A stretch of 32,820 bases of DNA from Alistipes sp. (GTDB lineage Bacteria > Bacteroidota > Bacteroidia > Bacteroidales > Rikenellaceae). The notes beneath the pieces were generated by a model. The model was given only the letters and a program-made list of their open reading frames with translations. It was not told the origin of the DNA and did no database searches. The first letter of the stretch is position 1. Every line of letters starts with the position of its first letter. Location: the NCBI GenBank assembly GCA_029059935.1, contig JAIDUZ010000024.1, forward strand, positions 23,548 through 56,367. The letters run 5' to 3'. Positions 16,193 through 24,388 of the stretch are shown piece by piece. Made by a program: the position numbers and the translations under genes.

Positions 16193-17763
16193 GGCATCAT
16201 CGGTTTGAGGTGGATGGGCGCGAGGAGCAGCGGGTCGTGCAGCGGCTTCGGTTGCAGCGAGTCGGAGAATATGGGGTCGAAGCGGACCCGGCGCCGGCGA
16301 AGTTCGTGGGCGCCGCGGATGCGGTCGTTGAGCGCATCGAAGAGGGCGCGGCCGATGCGCCTGCCGCCCGAGTAGTTGATGTGGGTGTAGTCCTTGCCGG
16401 CCCAGCCGCTGCGCACGAAGTGGCCCATGCCGCCCAGGAGCTGCATGGCGTCGGCCGTGGGCCAGAAGGCCGCCTGCACGTTCTGAGCCGCCAGGCGCTG
16501 GTAGGCGGTCATGTAGGGCACGGCCGCCATCGGCGCGAAGCCCGTGTCGGTGCGCACCGAACGGTCGCTGACTCCCATGACGAGGACCGCGGCGCCGGGG
16601 AAGCATTCGCGCACGAAGGTCACCATCTTCTCTATCTGCGCCGCGTAGTTGGTGTAGTTGTAGACGCCGTTCTGCATGATGTTGAGTCCGTATTGCAGAA
16701 TCACCAGGTCGTAGTCGAGCATGGCGTCGACCTGGGCGTCGATTGCGGGGTTGGTCCAGAACATGGCCTGGCCGTTGTTGCTGCGGATGGAGTAGTTGTC
16801 GACCGAGATGCCCTCGCTCTCGAACACGGCGCCGTAGCCGATGAATCCGCGGGCTCCCGACGCCACGCGGATGGCGAGCGAACCGATGCGGGGTGCGTGC
16901 ACGGCAATCTGGCGCACCGAGGGGTCGCCCTCGACCGTGAATTCGCGGCGGAGCGAGTCGTTGACCGTCACTTCGAGCCGGCTGCTGTCGGGCGAGAGGA
17001 AGAAGATGCGGCCGCAGGTGCATTCGTCCAGCTTGCGGCGGTAGGTCGTCGTTTCCCAGCGGGTCGAGGCTTCCTGGACGGGCTGGCACACCCAGCCCGA
17101 GACGTAGAATTTGTCGCGCAGCGCCTGCGGGGTCTTCTTGCGCTGCATGATGTTGTAGGAGGTCCACCCTTTGGAGGTAGTCTTCACCGTGCGGCGGAAC
17201 GCCGTGAGCGGCGAGGCCATCGGTGCGAAGCCCGTGCCGCCGCCGCCGTAGGTCTCCTGCAAGCGTTCGCGCAGGTCGGCCGTGAGGATGTCGCCCTCGA
17301 TGAAGGAGTCGCCCAGCACGGCGATGCGCACCGGACGCTGCGCCAGCAGCACCGTGTCGTAGAAGGCCCGCATGCCGTCGGGCCGCAGCGAATCGTATTC
17401 TTCGATGGCGACGATGCGCCGCGTGCAGGTCGTGTCGGGCAGCACCTCGGCGCGCAGCGTGGTGTCGCGCCCGAGCTCCCACTCGAAGAGCGTCTGCACC
17501 TGCGGCGGCAGGGTATCGGCCTCGATGATTTCGGCCACTTCGGTCATGTCGACCTGAAAATCGGCTTCGTTGAAGACGGCCGATTCGGGGCTCCGGGCGG
17601 GGGCGTCGTCGAAGTCGAAGATGTCCGAAAGGATGTTGGCACGACGGATTTTCACGCCGCCCAGCGTGCGGGGCGGAATGAAACTCACGGCCACGAGCAC
17701 TCCGATGAGCGCCGCGGCCGCGATCCATCCGTTGGACGTGCAGTTTTCGGACCCCTTGGCCAT
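16189..17763 (-). CDS. SGNH/GDSL-hydrolase-like periplasmic protein, partner of the MBOAT acyltransferase
   Basis: This 524-residue protein has one N-terminal signal-anchor helix (about 13-30) and an extracytoplasmic SGNH domain. Block I is AVLGDSFIEGD with nucleophile Ser153, and block V is DYTHINYSGG with Asp458 and His461. An internal beta-rich segment (about 230-330) separates the early and late blocks, as in two-part GDSL proteins that carry an inserted carbohydrate-binding-like region. Together with the overlapping MBOAT gene it probably moves acyl groups onto, or removes them from, a surface polysaccharide (AlgJ/AlgX-, PatB- or DltD-like roles). It starts 7 bp after the zinc metallopeptidase gene. 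The exact substrate is unknown. Confidence 0.87.
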   Translation of the reverse strand: MAKGSENCTSNGWIAAAALIGVLVAVSFIPPRTLGGVKIRRANILSDIFDFDDAPARSPESAVFNEADFQVDMTEVAEIIEADTLPPQVQTLFEWELGRDTTLRAEVLPDTTCTRRIVAIEEYDSLRPDGMRAFYDTVLLAQRPVRIAVLGDSFIEGDILTADLRERLQETYGGGGTGFAPMASPLTAFRRTVKTTSKGWTSYNIMQRKKTPQALRDKFYVSGWVCQPVQEASTRWETTTYRRKLDECTCGRIFFLSPDSSRLEVTVNDSLRREFTVEGDPSVRQIAVHAPRIGSLAIRVASGARGFIGYGAVFESEGISVDNYSIRSNNGQAMFWTNPAIDAQVDAMLDYDLVILQYGLNIMQNGVYNYTNYAAQIEKMVTFVRECFPGAAVLVMGVSDRSVRTDTGFAPMAAVPYMTAYQRLAAQNVQAAFWPTADAMQLLGGMGHFVRSGWAGKDYTHINYSGGRRIGRALFDALNDRIRGAHELRRRRVRFDPIFSDSLQPKPLHDPLLLAPIHLKPMMP

Positions 17764-17770
17764 GCGTCGG

Positions 17771-18526
17771 TCAGTTGCGTCGGTTGCCCAGAATCAGAAT
17801 CACATAGTAGAGCAGGGCCGCGATGGCGCTCAGCGCGGCGACCAGGTAGGTGCGGGCCGCCCAGCGCAGGGCTTCGCGGGCCTGGTCGGCCTGCACGCCC
17901 GAGAGCGTGCGGCTGGAGGTGAGCCACGTCATGGCACGCTCCGAAGCGTTGTATTCGACGGGCAGGGTCACCACCGAGAAGAGGGCCGAGACGCCCACCA
18001 TGCCCACGCCTATCCAGCAGAGCAGCTCGTTGTCGGTGGCCACCATCAGCAGCAGCCCGGCGAGAATCACGCCCATGGCCAGTTTCGACGAATAGTAGGA
18101 GACGGGCACCAGCTGCGAGCGCAGTTTAAGCGGGCCGTACTCCTGCGCATGCTGGATGGCATGGCCGCATTCGTGCGCCGCTACGGCCGCGGCCGCCACG
18201 CTGCGCGACGAGTAGACCGCGTCGCTGAGGTTGACGGTCTTGGTCGCGGGATTGTAGTGGTCGGTGAGCTGTCCCTTTACGTGGGTGACGGTCACGTCGT
18301 GTATGCGGTTGTCGCGCAACATCTTCTCGGCGACTTCGGCGCCGGTCAGTCCGCCGGGGAACTCCACCTTCGAATACTTGGCGAAGACCTTCTCCAGTCG
18401 TGCATGGACCAGGTGGCCGATGATGCCGATGAGGATGATCAGGAGCCACATGCCTGTCGCCGAGGCCGAGTAGCCCGTTGTCGGAAGTCCTGCGTAGAGC
18501 AGGGCGAAGAGCGGTTGGATTGCCAT
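17771..18526 (-). CDS. Membrane zinc metallopeptidase (YugP / Zn_peptidase_2 family)
   Basis: This 251-residue integral membrane protein belongs to the neutral zinc metallopeptidase family of Bacillus YugP. It has an N-terminal helix (about 26-42), the family segment TGAEVAEKMLRDN, then NLSDAVYSSRSVAAAAVAAHECGHAIQH with the zinc site H118-E119-x-x-H122, and three hydrophobic helices afterwards. Its physiological substrate is unknown. I chose the ATG at 18526, which yields the family's usual N-terminus; an upstream in-frame ATG adds 25 non-conserved residues. It heads a leftward cluster with the SGNH/MBOAT pair. Confidence 0.9.
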   Translation of the reverse strand: MAIQPLFALLYAGLPTTGYSASATGMWLLIILIGIIGHLVHARLEKVFAKYSKVEFPGGLTGAEVAEKMLRDNRIHDVTVTHVKGQLTDHYNPATKTVNLSDAVYSSRSVAAAAVAAHECGHAIQHAQEYGPLKLRSQLVPVSYYSSKLAMGVILAGLLLMVATDNELLCWIGVGMVGVSALFSVVTLPVEYNASERAMTWLTSSRTLSGVQADQAREALRWAARTYLVAALSAIAALLYYVILILGNRRN

Positions 18527-18598
18527 AAATCGTCGGTTTTGTGTCGGTTCGCCGGCGCCTTCGCGTGCTTCGGGCACGAAAAACGGCGTTCGGTGGGG

Positions 18599-18606
18599 CA
18601 AAAATA
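18599..18606 (-). promoter_or_regulatory. -7 box for the zinc metallopeptidase gene
   Basis: TATTTTTG on the minus strand fits TAnnTTTG and lies about 73 bp before the start codon. No TTG sits at the right distance upstream, so the -33 element is weak or missing. Near it on the plus strand TTACTTTG (18619-18626) matches 7 of 8 bases and could serve the rightward permease gene. Confidence 0.45.
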
Positions 18607-18759
18607 CGAAATTTTATGTTACTTTGCATTGCGATTGCAGCTTTATTGTGCCGCTTTTTGTTGGCGGTGCGCATGGCGGGCCGCGGCCTCGTTCGGCGGG
18701 GTCCCGGTTGCGTCTCCCGCTCCGGTCGCGGCTCCGAATTTCCGTAAATTGTCCGACTC

Positions 18760-20007
18760 TTGAACCTTGCTTTTTTCATAGCCCGCCGCACCGCGCGGCC
18801 CCTTCCCGGAGAGCGGCCCGGCGTCATGGAGCGCATCGCCGTCATCTCCGTGGCGCTGAGCGTCGGAGTGATGATTCTGTCGCTGGCCGTCATGATGGGC
18901 TTCAAGTGCGAGGTGACGCGCAAGATTACGGGATTCGCCGCCCACGTCTCCCTCACGGACATCCGTAGCATCGATGCCCTCGATTCGCATCCCGTGCGGC
19001 GCAGCGGGCAGCTCGAAAATCTGATCCGCAGCACCGAGGGCTTCGTTTCGATGGCTCCCTACGCGCTGCGCGGCGGCATCGTCCGTACCGACGAGGCAGT
19101 CGAGGGGGTGGTGCTGAAAGGGGTGGACGGCTTCGGCGGCGCCCGGCGGATTTTCGGCGAATGGCTGCAGGAGGGCGCGCTGCCCCGCATCGGCGATTCG
19201 GTCCGCACCAAAGATATTCTCTTGTCGCGCAACCTGGCCCGGCGGCTCGAACTGGGAGTCGGCGACCGCGTGGAGATGTTCTTCGTCGGGCACGGCGACC
19301 TGCCGCGCCGCGACCGCTTCAAGGTATCGGGCATCTACTCGTCGGGCATGGACGAGATGGACGACGCCCTCGTGCTGACCGACATGCGCAACGTGCAGCG
19401 CCTCTCCGACCGCACGGCCGACGAGATTTCGGGCTACGAGATTCTGACCCGCGACCTCGCGTCGGCCGACGACTTCGCCCGGCGGCTCGACCGGGCGCTT
19501 CTCCACGACGAATCCGGAGCGGCCGACAACCTTACGGCCACAAGCGTCGGGACCCGCTATGCCAACATCTTCGACTGGCTGAACGCCCACGACGTCAATA
19601 CGGCCGTCATCATCGGCATCATGCTTGCGGTGGCGTTCTTCAACATGACCTCCGCCCTGCTGATTCTCGTCATGGAGCGCATCCGCATGATCGGACTGTT
19701 GAAATCGTTCGGCATGCGCAACGGCACCCTCCGGAGCATCTTTCTCTACCGTGCCGCTTTCGTGGCCATGCGCGGCATGCTGTGGGGCAACGGCATCGGA
19801 CTGACACTCTGTCTTTTGCAGCAATGGACGGGCTTCGTCAAGCTCGATGCCGAGGGCTACCTGCTCTCGGAGGTGCCGATCTCCCTGGATTGGGAGTGGC
19901 TGCTGCCGCTCAACGGCGGCGTGCTGGCGGCCATCGTGCTGCTGCTGCTGATTCCGGCCGGCATCGTCTCCACCGTCAAACCCAACGAAGTGATCCGATA
20001 CGAATGA
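18760..20007 (+). CDS. LolC/LolE-type ABC transporter permease
   Basis: This 415-residue permease has the MacB/FtsX plan: one helix near the N-terminus (about 24-46, ISVALSVGVMILSLAVMMGFK), a large periplasmic domain, and three C-terminal helices including NTAVIIGIMLAVAFFNMTSALLILVMERIRMIGLLKSFGM, the cytoplasmic coupling motif typical of LolC/LolE. It probably helps extract lipoproteins from the inner membrane for transfer to the outer membrane. The start is a TTG at 18760 (giving MNLAFFIARRTA, the usual N-terminus of the family); no ATG fits. No ATPase gene is adjacent, so the LolD partner must lie elsewhere. Its stop overlaps the next start as ATGA. Confidence 0.9.
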   Translation: MNLAFFIARRTARPLPGERPGVMERIAVISVALSVGVMILSLAVMMGFKCEVTRKITGFAAHVSLTDIRSIDALDSHPVRRSGQLENLIRSTEGFVSMAPYALRGGIVRTDEAVEGVVLKGVDGFGGARRIFGEWLQEGALPRIGDSVRTKDILLSRNLARRLELGVGDRVEMFFVGHGDLPRRDRFKVSGIYSSGMDEMDDALVLTDMRNVQRLSDRTADEISGYEILTRDLASADDFARRLDRALLHDESGAADNLTATSVGTRYANIFDWLNAHDVNTAVIIGIMLAVAFFNMTSALLILVMERIRMIGLLKSFGMRNGTLRSIFLYRAAFVAMRGMLWGNGIGLTLCLLQQWTGFVKLDAEGYLLSEVPISLDWEWLLPLNGGVLAAIVLLLLIPAGIVSTVKPNEVIRYE

Positions 20008-20726
20008 CCGTAAAACCCTACAACGCACACGATTCCAAGAAGGAACAGGTGCGCGCCATGTTCGACAACATCGCGCCGCGCTACGACCTGCTGAACCATA
20101 CGCTTTCGTTCAGCATCGACCGCCTGTGGCGCCGCCGCACGGTAAGCATGGCGGCGGCATGCCGGCCCGCCCGGATTCTCGACGTGGCCACCGGTACGGG
20201 CGACCTGGCCGTCGACCTGGCGCGCGGGATTCCGGGCGCCGCCATCACAGGCGTCGACCTTTCGGAGAAGATGCTGGCCGTGGCCCGACGCAAGGTGGAG
20301 GCGCGCGGTCTGGCCGCCCGCATCGACCTGAGGCAGGGCGATGCCGAACACCTCGGTTTCGATGCGGCGTCGTTCGATGCCGTCACGGTAGCTTTCGGAG
20401 TCCGCAACTTCGGCGACCTCGATGCCGGCCTGCGCGAACTGGCCCGCGTGCTGCGGCCGGGCGGCCGGGTCTTCATCCTGGAGTTCTCGCGTCCCCGCAA
20501 CCGCGTGTTCCGGGCGCTCTACGAGTTCTACACGTTCCGGATTCTGCCCTTGGTCGGCGGTGCCGTGAGCCGCGACCGGCGGGCCTACGCCTATCTTCCG
20601 GCTTCGGTGGGCGGGTTCCCTGCGCCCGATGCGTTTCTCGACAGACTGGCGCGCGCCGGGTTCTCGTCGCTCGGCAAGCGGAGTCTGAGCGGCGGCATCG
20701 CGCATATCTACACGGGCGAAATTTAA
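20004..20726 (+). CDS. menG: Demethylmenaquinone methyltransferase
   Basis: This 240-residue SAM-dependent enzyme (UbiE/MenG family) methylates demethylmenaquinone in the last step of menaquinone synthesis. It has the family N-terminus VRAMFDNIAPRYDLLNHTLSF, SAM motif I ILDVATGTGDLA (58-69), GVDLSEKML, motif II FDAVTVAFGVRNF, LRPGGRVFILEFS, and the C-terminal signature YAYLPASVGGFPAPDAF. Bacteroidetes generally make menaquinone rather than ubiquinone, so MenG is the better name than UbiE. The ATG overlaps the permease stop (ATGA), implying translational coupling. Confidence 0.95.
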   Translation: MTVKPYNAHDSKKEQVRAMFDNIAPRYDLLNHTLSFSIDRLWRRRTVSMAAACRPARILDVATGTGDLAVDLARGIPGAAITGVDLSEKMLAVARRKVEARGLAARIDLRQGDAEHLGFDAASFDAVTVAFGVRNFGDLDAGLRELARVLRPGGRVFILEFSRPRNRVFRALYEFYTFRILPLVGGAVSRDRRAYAYLPASVGGFPAPDAFLDRLARAGFSSLGKRSLSGGIAHIYTGEI

Positions 20727-20773
20727 AAACAGCGTTTCACTCTCCGTTGGGAGAACGAAAGCATCCGAAAATC

Positions 20774-21277
20774 ATGAATCACAGAATCTTTTTGCTTCTG
20801 CTCCTTTGCGTGGGCATGGTCTCGTGCCGGCGTGCGGCCGAAAAGGCGCGCGAGGGCATCCGCATCGAAGCCGTCGAGGCGGCGGAGGTGCACGGGATGA
20901 CGGGTCTGGACCTCGTTTTGCGCGTGCGCAACGATACGGGCTACAAGCTCCGGATAGACAAGGTCGGATTCGACGTCTATTTTGCTTCTTCGCGCGTTGT
21001 CGGCGTGAGGTTGCGCAATCCGGTCGTGATACCGCGGCATACGGTCGACAGCCATGCCACGCAGTGGCGCGTGCAGGTTTCCGACCCCCTGGCGCTCTAT
21101 GCGCTGCTGCGGCGCGTGCGGCAGAACGAACCGGCGGACCTCTCCGTTTCGTTCGTCGTCGAGGGCCGCGGCGGCCCGAAGCGGGTGAATATTTCGCGCG
21201 AAAGGATGCCTTTGTCCGAATTTTTGAATACCTTTGGAATCGATTTGCAGGATTTGAAAAACCGTTTCGAACCATGA
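20774..21277 (+). CDS. Small lipoprotein with LEA14/WHy-like domain
   Basis: This 167-residue protein begins MNHRIFLLLLLCVGMVSC, a signal peptide with the lipobox MVSC and lipidation at Cys18. The mature part has the rhythm of an LEA-type-2/WHy beta-sandwich: GMTGLDLVLRVRNDTGYKLRIDKV followed (in parts) by ASSRVVGVRLRNPVVIPRHT and alternating strands. No enzymatic residues are apparent. It lies 47 bp after menG and overlaps the next gene by ATGA. The domain call is by pattern only; the function is unknown. Confidence 0.8.
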   Translation: MNHRIFLLLLLCVGMVSCRRAAEKAREGIRIEAVEAAEVHGMTGLDLVLRVRNDTGYKLRIDKVGFDVYFASSRVVGVRLRNPVVIPRHTVDSHATQWRVQVSDPLALYALLRRVRQNEPADLSVSFVVEGRGGPKRVNISRERMPLSEFLNTFGIDLQDLKNRFEP

Positions 21278-21747
21278 ACCGCTTTCTTCTATCGCTCCTC
21301 TTCGCCCTCGCGGCGGCTTTCGGTGCACGGCCGGCGACGGCCCAGTCGCTCGATGCTTTCAAGCAGCGGCTGGCACGCACGCAGCTCGTCGGCGAATCGG
21401 AAATGCCGGCTTCGGTAAGCGTGACGGAGTACGGCGATGCCGCCGAAGCCATCGCCGAAGCCGTGCGCAACGTCCGCCATCCGGCTCTCAAGGCCTACCG
21501 TGTCTGCATCTATGTCGACAACGGTCCGGAGGCCCGGTCGGGTGCTGCGGCGGCCAAATCGCTCTTCGAAGAGACGTTTCCCGGCACGCCGGTCTACATG
21601 TTTTATGAAAATCCCTATTTCCGGGTTACGGTCGGAAACTGCCTGACGCTCGAAGAGGCCATCATCCTCAAGGGGCGTGTTTCAGGAACTTTCCCGAAGG
21701 CTTTTCCCAAGAGCGAGCAACTCTCTTTGGGTGATTTCCGGCGATGA
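21274..21747 (+). CDS. Exported protein of unknown function, SPOR-like
   Basis: This 157-residue protein has a signal peptide (MNRFLLSLLFALAAAFGARPATAQ, described here by its ends, with likely cleavage after ATA or TAQ). The rest reads as alternating strand/helix with VCIYVDN, a helix GAAAAKSLFEETFPGTPVYMFYENPYFRVTVGNCLT and EEAIILKGRV. The pattern of FEETFPGTPVYMFYE plus FRVTVGNC resembles a SPOR domain, which binds denuded peptidoglycan, but the match is loose. It is translationally coupled to the lipoprotein gene upstream. No clear terminator follows. Confidence 0.75.
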   Translation: MNRFLLSLLFALAAAFGARPATAQSLDAFKQRLARTQLVGESEMPASVSVTEYGDAAEAIAEAVRNVRHPALKAYRVCIYVDNGPEARSGAAAAKSLFEETFPGTPVYMFYENPYFRVTVGNCLTLEEAIILKGRVSGTFPKAFPKSEQLSLGDFRR

Positions 21748-21784
21748 CGTGCGGTGTTATTTTTGAAAATTTTTTAAATTTTTC

Positions 21785-21814
21785 TTGCATATTCCGCACG
21801 ATTACCTAACTTTG
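21785..21814 (+). promoter_or_regulatory. Promoter of the Cys-rich lipoprotein gene
   Basis: TTG at 21785-21787 and TAACTTTG at 21807-21814 are 19 bp apart, matching the Bacteroidetes consensus. An A/T-rich tract (21760-21784) precedes it. The leader to the ATG is about 33 nt. Confidence 0.82.
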
Positions 21815-21852
21815 CGACGTTATAAAACCACTAATTTCAAACGTTTGAAGTC

Positions 21853-22068
21853 ATGAAAAAGATTTTTTCTTTCGTTGTAGCACTGGCTGCCGTCGCCATG
21901 GTAGGCTGCTGCGGTAACGCCAACACGAAGAGCGCCGAGGCTCAGGCAGAAGAGACCGTCGTTGAGGCTCAGGCCGAGGAGAACACTTGCTGCGGCGCGT
22001 GCGAGAAGAGCGATTCGACCGCTTGCGACAAGTGCGCCGAGGTTGAAACCGAAGCTGCCGCCGAATAA
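21853..22068 (+). CDS. Cys-rich small lipoprotein
   Basis: This 71-residue protein has a signal peptide with lipobox MVGC (lipidation at Cys19) and a short acidic mature chain. The chain carries an imperfect EAQAEE repeat (29-43) and a cysteine cluster CCGAC-x7-CDKC (Cys46, 47, 50, 58, 61), plus Cys20. Such spacing could bind metal or form disulfides, but no known family is recognised. It is a monocistronic unit with its own consensus promoter and strong terminator, suggesting high expression. The coding call rests on the signal peptide, promoter and terminator together. Confidence 0.82.
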   Translation: MKKIFSFVVALAAVAMVGCCGNANTKSAEAQAEETVVEAQAEENTCCGACEKSDSTACDKCAEVETEAAAE

Positions 22069-22087
22069 TCCGGACCGGCACGAAAAA

Positions 22088-22122
22088 AAGAGGGTTCCCA
22101 TTGCGGGAATCCTCTTTTTTTT
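22088..22122 (+). terminator. Intrinsic terminator of the Cys-rich lipoprotein gene
   Basis: AAGAGG plus TTCCC (22088-22099) pair with GGGAA plus CCTCTT (22105-22116) around ATTGC, with a G-T pair between the two halves, followed by a T-run to 22122. The upstream A-run makes it possibly bidirectional. Confidence 0.9.
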
Positions 22123-22322
22123 AGGTGAAAGGTGAAAAGTAGACGGTGAAAAGTACTCGGTTCGGGAGAGGCCGGAGCGGGTCGAAGCATGTTTGCTTGC
22201 CGCCGCTTTTCACCTTTGAGCCCTCGAAGAGGACTTGACGTTGCTCCTGTTCGGCATAGCTTGCAAGCAGACTCTGCCCTCGCTCAATCGCAAAGTTCAC
22301 CTTCCACCTTTCACTTTTCACC
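22123..22322. repeat. Intergenic repeat element with GGTGAAA arms (copy 2)
   Basis: Between two convergent genes, AGGTGAAAGGTGAAAAGT and GGTGAAAAGT words (22123-22154) face CTTTTCACC at 22206-22214 and CACCTTTCACTTTTCACC at 22304-22321. The interior at 22252-22290 (CGGCA, the palindrome GCTTGCAAGC, TGCCCTCG, AATCG) matches the plan of the 73-bp unit at the left edge of the window. No gene is credible inside. The right arm abuts the stop codon of the leftward barrel gene. Confidence 0.75.
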
Positions 22323-22949
22323 TCAGAACGAAATACCTACCCGTACGCCGAAATTGTTGAGGTTGTCGACCTTGTAGGTCAGCACGCTGCCGCTGTTGGT
22401 GGCATAGCTGTAGTAGAGCGCCACGTGGAAGCCGAAGCGGTAGCTGGGATTGGGGAAGATCGAGACGCCGACCTCGGGCGACATGTAGAAACCCCACGAA
22501 TCGTCGTACTGCTTGAGTATGTAGTAGTAGGACGAAAGTTCCGAGTAGCAGGCGCCCAGCTTCATACCTATGTAGGGTTGCAGCACGCTGTTGTTGCACC
22601 AGCTGTAGCGGCCCGTCACACCGAACGGCAGCTGGAAAACGGCGTGTTTCTGATTGGTCGTCAGCGCCGAGCCGTCGTTCAGATAGAGGGTCTGCCGGTC
22701 GATGCTCTGCAGGTTGGTGTGGAACGAGATGAACGGACCCACCGCCACGGCCGGCGTGATGCGGTAGCCGCCCTCGAAGTTCATGCCCCAGCCCGAAGCC
22801 TTGTCGGCGAACTTGTCGCCCAGAGGCACGTTCATCTGCCAGTCGATGTTGACATAGCCGTTGGGGAAAATCTGCGCCTTGCCCGGCAGGGCGGCGGCCA
22901 GCATGAAGGTGCAGAGCGCGATGATCCGAAGATATTTGTTCGATTTCAT
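22323..22949 (-). CDS. Outer-membrane beta-barrel protein
   Basis: This 208-residue protein starts with a signal peptide (MKSNKYLRIIALCTFMLAAA and on to GKAQ) and continues as short amphipathic strands alternating with turns, ending in the barrel signature VRVGISF with a terminal Phe. Segments such as GWGMNFEGGYRITPAVAVGP and FGFHVALYYSYATNSG fit an eight-stranded OmpA/OmpW-like barrel. The function is unknown. The DUF4136-type lipoprotein gene lies 28 bp upstream and is probably in the same transcript. Confidence 0.85.
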   Translation of the reverse strand: MKSNKYLRIIALCTFMLAAALPGKAQIFPNGYVNIDWQMNVPLGDKFADKASGWGMNFEGGYRITPAVAVGPFISFHTNLQSIDRQTLYLNDGSALTTNQKHAVFQLPFGVTGRYSWCNNSVLQPYIGMKLGACYSELSSYYYILKQYDDSWGFYMSPEVGVSIFPNPSYRFGFHVALYYSYATNSGSVLTYKVDNLNNFGVRVGISF

Positions 22950-22977
22950 GGTTTGTTGCGATTTGTCGGTTGAACGG

Positions 22978-23616
22978 TTATTTGAGATAGGGCGACTGCG
23001 CGAAGGCCTGCTCGATGGCTTCGATCGTGCGGCGCTGGTTGAGGACGGCGTTCGATGTCAGCAGACCGCCGATGAAGCTGTCCCAGACGACGGGCAGACG
23101 CTTGCCCTCGCTCTGCGGAGCTTCGAGGTTGAGCATCTCGATGAGCAGCGACCCGGCCGTGTAGCCGTAATAGACGCGGTAGGGATAGTGCCAGCCGAGC
23201 CAGTCGCCCCAGTAGCCGGGCGCCCAGTAGTAGGGGTAGTCCCACCACCAGTAGGGGTTGTTGTAGCCCACGAAGTAGGTTTCGCGCTCGACATAGCTGA
23301 GTTGGAGGCCCAGGTTGGCCGTTTCCTTGTCTTCGGTGCGCGTGAAGCCGGCCTCCTGCATCTTCGCAACGACGGTGTTCACGATCTCCTGGGCGCTTTC
23401 GTCCTTCCAGTAGAGGGTTTGCTTGTTGTCGCCGATGATGAGGATGCTGTCGGGCACGTAGAAGGTTTCGAAAGCCGAGAAGTCGGCCTGGGTGTCGTGG
23501 TCGGTGTAGACCAGGTAGTCGCGGTGCAGACTCGACGTCGAGGGGTCTTTCTGGCACGAGCAGACCGCAGCCGCAAGCAGCGCGATCGCAAGGTAGTGAA
23601 TGGTTTTGACGGTCAT
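22978..23616 (-). CDS. DUF4136-family lipoprotein
   Basis: This 212-residue lipoprotein begins MTVKTIHYLAIALLAAAV followed by the lipobox residues CSC, with lipidation at Cys21. The body fits DUF4136: DYLVYTDHDTQADFSAFETF near the mature N-terminus, a helix AQEIVNTVVAKMQEAGF, and a Trp/Tyr-rich stretch (about 118-152, with PYWWWDYPYYW) before GSLLIEMLN. The aromatic stretch is usual for the family in Bacteroidetes. Function is unknown. The open frame runs upstream to 24006 but that part overlaps folE on the same strand and is a shadow; the ATG at 23616 fits the signal peptide. Confidence 0.88.
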   Translation of the reverse strand: MTVKTIHYLAIALLAAAVCSCQKDPSTSSLHRDYLVYTDHDTQADFSAFETFYVPDSILIIGDNKQTLYWKDESAQEIVNTVVAKMQEAGFTRTEDKETANLGLQLSYVERETYFVGYNNPYWWWDYPYYWAPGYWGDWLGWHYPYRVYYGYTAGSLLIEMLNLEAPQSEGKRLPVVWDSFIGGLLTSNAVLNQRRTIEAIEQAFAQSPYLK

Positions 23617-23709
23617 GGTTTTCAGATTTTTGGTTTGCTGTCGTGTGCGGGGAATCCAAAATTCGTTCCGCAAGCGGCGGCACGCCGATGAAAAACCGGG
23701 CACGGCATG

Positions 23710-23739
23710 AAAAAAGACGCTTCCCCGCAGGAAAGCGTC
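23710..23739 (-). terminator. Intrinsic terminator downstream of folE
   Basis: Read on the minus strand, GACGCTT pairs with AAGCGTC, extended by two C-G pairs past a mismatch around a four-base loop, and six T residues follow. It separates the folE transcript from the DUF4136 gene. Confidence 0.82.
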
Positions 23740-23762
23740 CGAACGAAAGCGGCGGCGGAACG

Positions 23763-24371
23763 CTACCGGTACCGGTGCGAAATGAGGGTCATGAACTCCT
23801 CGCGCGTGCGATGGTCGGAGAGGAAGATGCCCGTGAAGGCCGACGTGGTGGTGGCCGACTGCTGTTTCTCGATGCCGCGCATCTGCATGCACATGTGGCT
23901 GGCTTCGATCACCACGGCCACGCCCATGGGGTCGAGGGCCTCCTGGATGCAGTCGCGGATCTGCACCGTCAGCCGCTCCTGCACTTGCAGGCGCCGGGCG
24001 AAGCATTCGACCACGCGGGCGATTTTCGAGAGCCCCGTGATGCGTCCGTCGGGGATGTAGGCCACGTGGGCCTTGCCGTAGAACGGCAGCATGTGGTGCT
24101 CGCAGAGCGAGTAGAGCTCGATGTCCTTGACCAGCACCATCTGCTTGTACTCCTCGCGGAACATGGCCGAGCGGATGATTCCGAGCGGGTCTTCGTCGTA
24201 GCCTTTCGTGAGGAACGACATGGCCTTGGCCACCCGTTCGGGGGTCTTCACGAGCCCTTCGCGCGCAGGGTCTTCGCCCAGCAGACGCAGGATTTCGCTA
24301 TAATGATGTTTGAGCGCTTCGACGGTCGCAGGGTCGAAACGCTCCTCCTTCTCGTAGTTTTTCGTCTCCAT
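23763..24371 (-). CDS. folE: GTP cyclohydrolase I
   Basis: This 202-residue enzyme opens GTP to 7,8-dihydroneopterin triphosphate, the entry to folate and, through QueD, to queuosine. The zinc site and catalytic residues are present: Cys90, His92 and His93 in [10 protein letters not shown], and Cys161 in SHMCMQMRG. Other family blocks are [25 protein letters not shown] and LTVQIRDCI. Length is normal for the type IA enzyme. It follows rdgB by 17 bp and is likely co-transcribed with it; a terminator lies just downstream. Confidence 0.97.
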   Translation of the reverse strand: METKNYEKEERFDPATVEALKHHYSEILRLLGEDPAREGLVKTPERVAKAMSFLTKGYDEDPLGIIRSAMFREEYKQMVLVKDIELYSLCEHHMLPFYGKAHVAYIPDGRITGLSKIARVVECFARRLQVQERLTVQIRDCIQEALDPMGVAVVIEASHMCMQMRGIEKQQSATTTSAFTGIFLSDHRTREEFMTLISHRYR

Positions 24372-24388
24372 AGGGCCGCGAAGTTATC

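Noticed and set aside
14690..17728. 1012-codon minus-strand frame suggesting an SGNH-MBOAT fusion
   Set aside because: The first half is in the wrong frame relative to the SGNH gene and is only its shadow; the MBOAT protein starts at 16192 by overlap with the SGNH stop codon.
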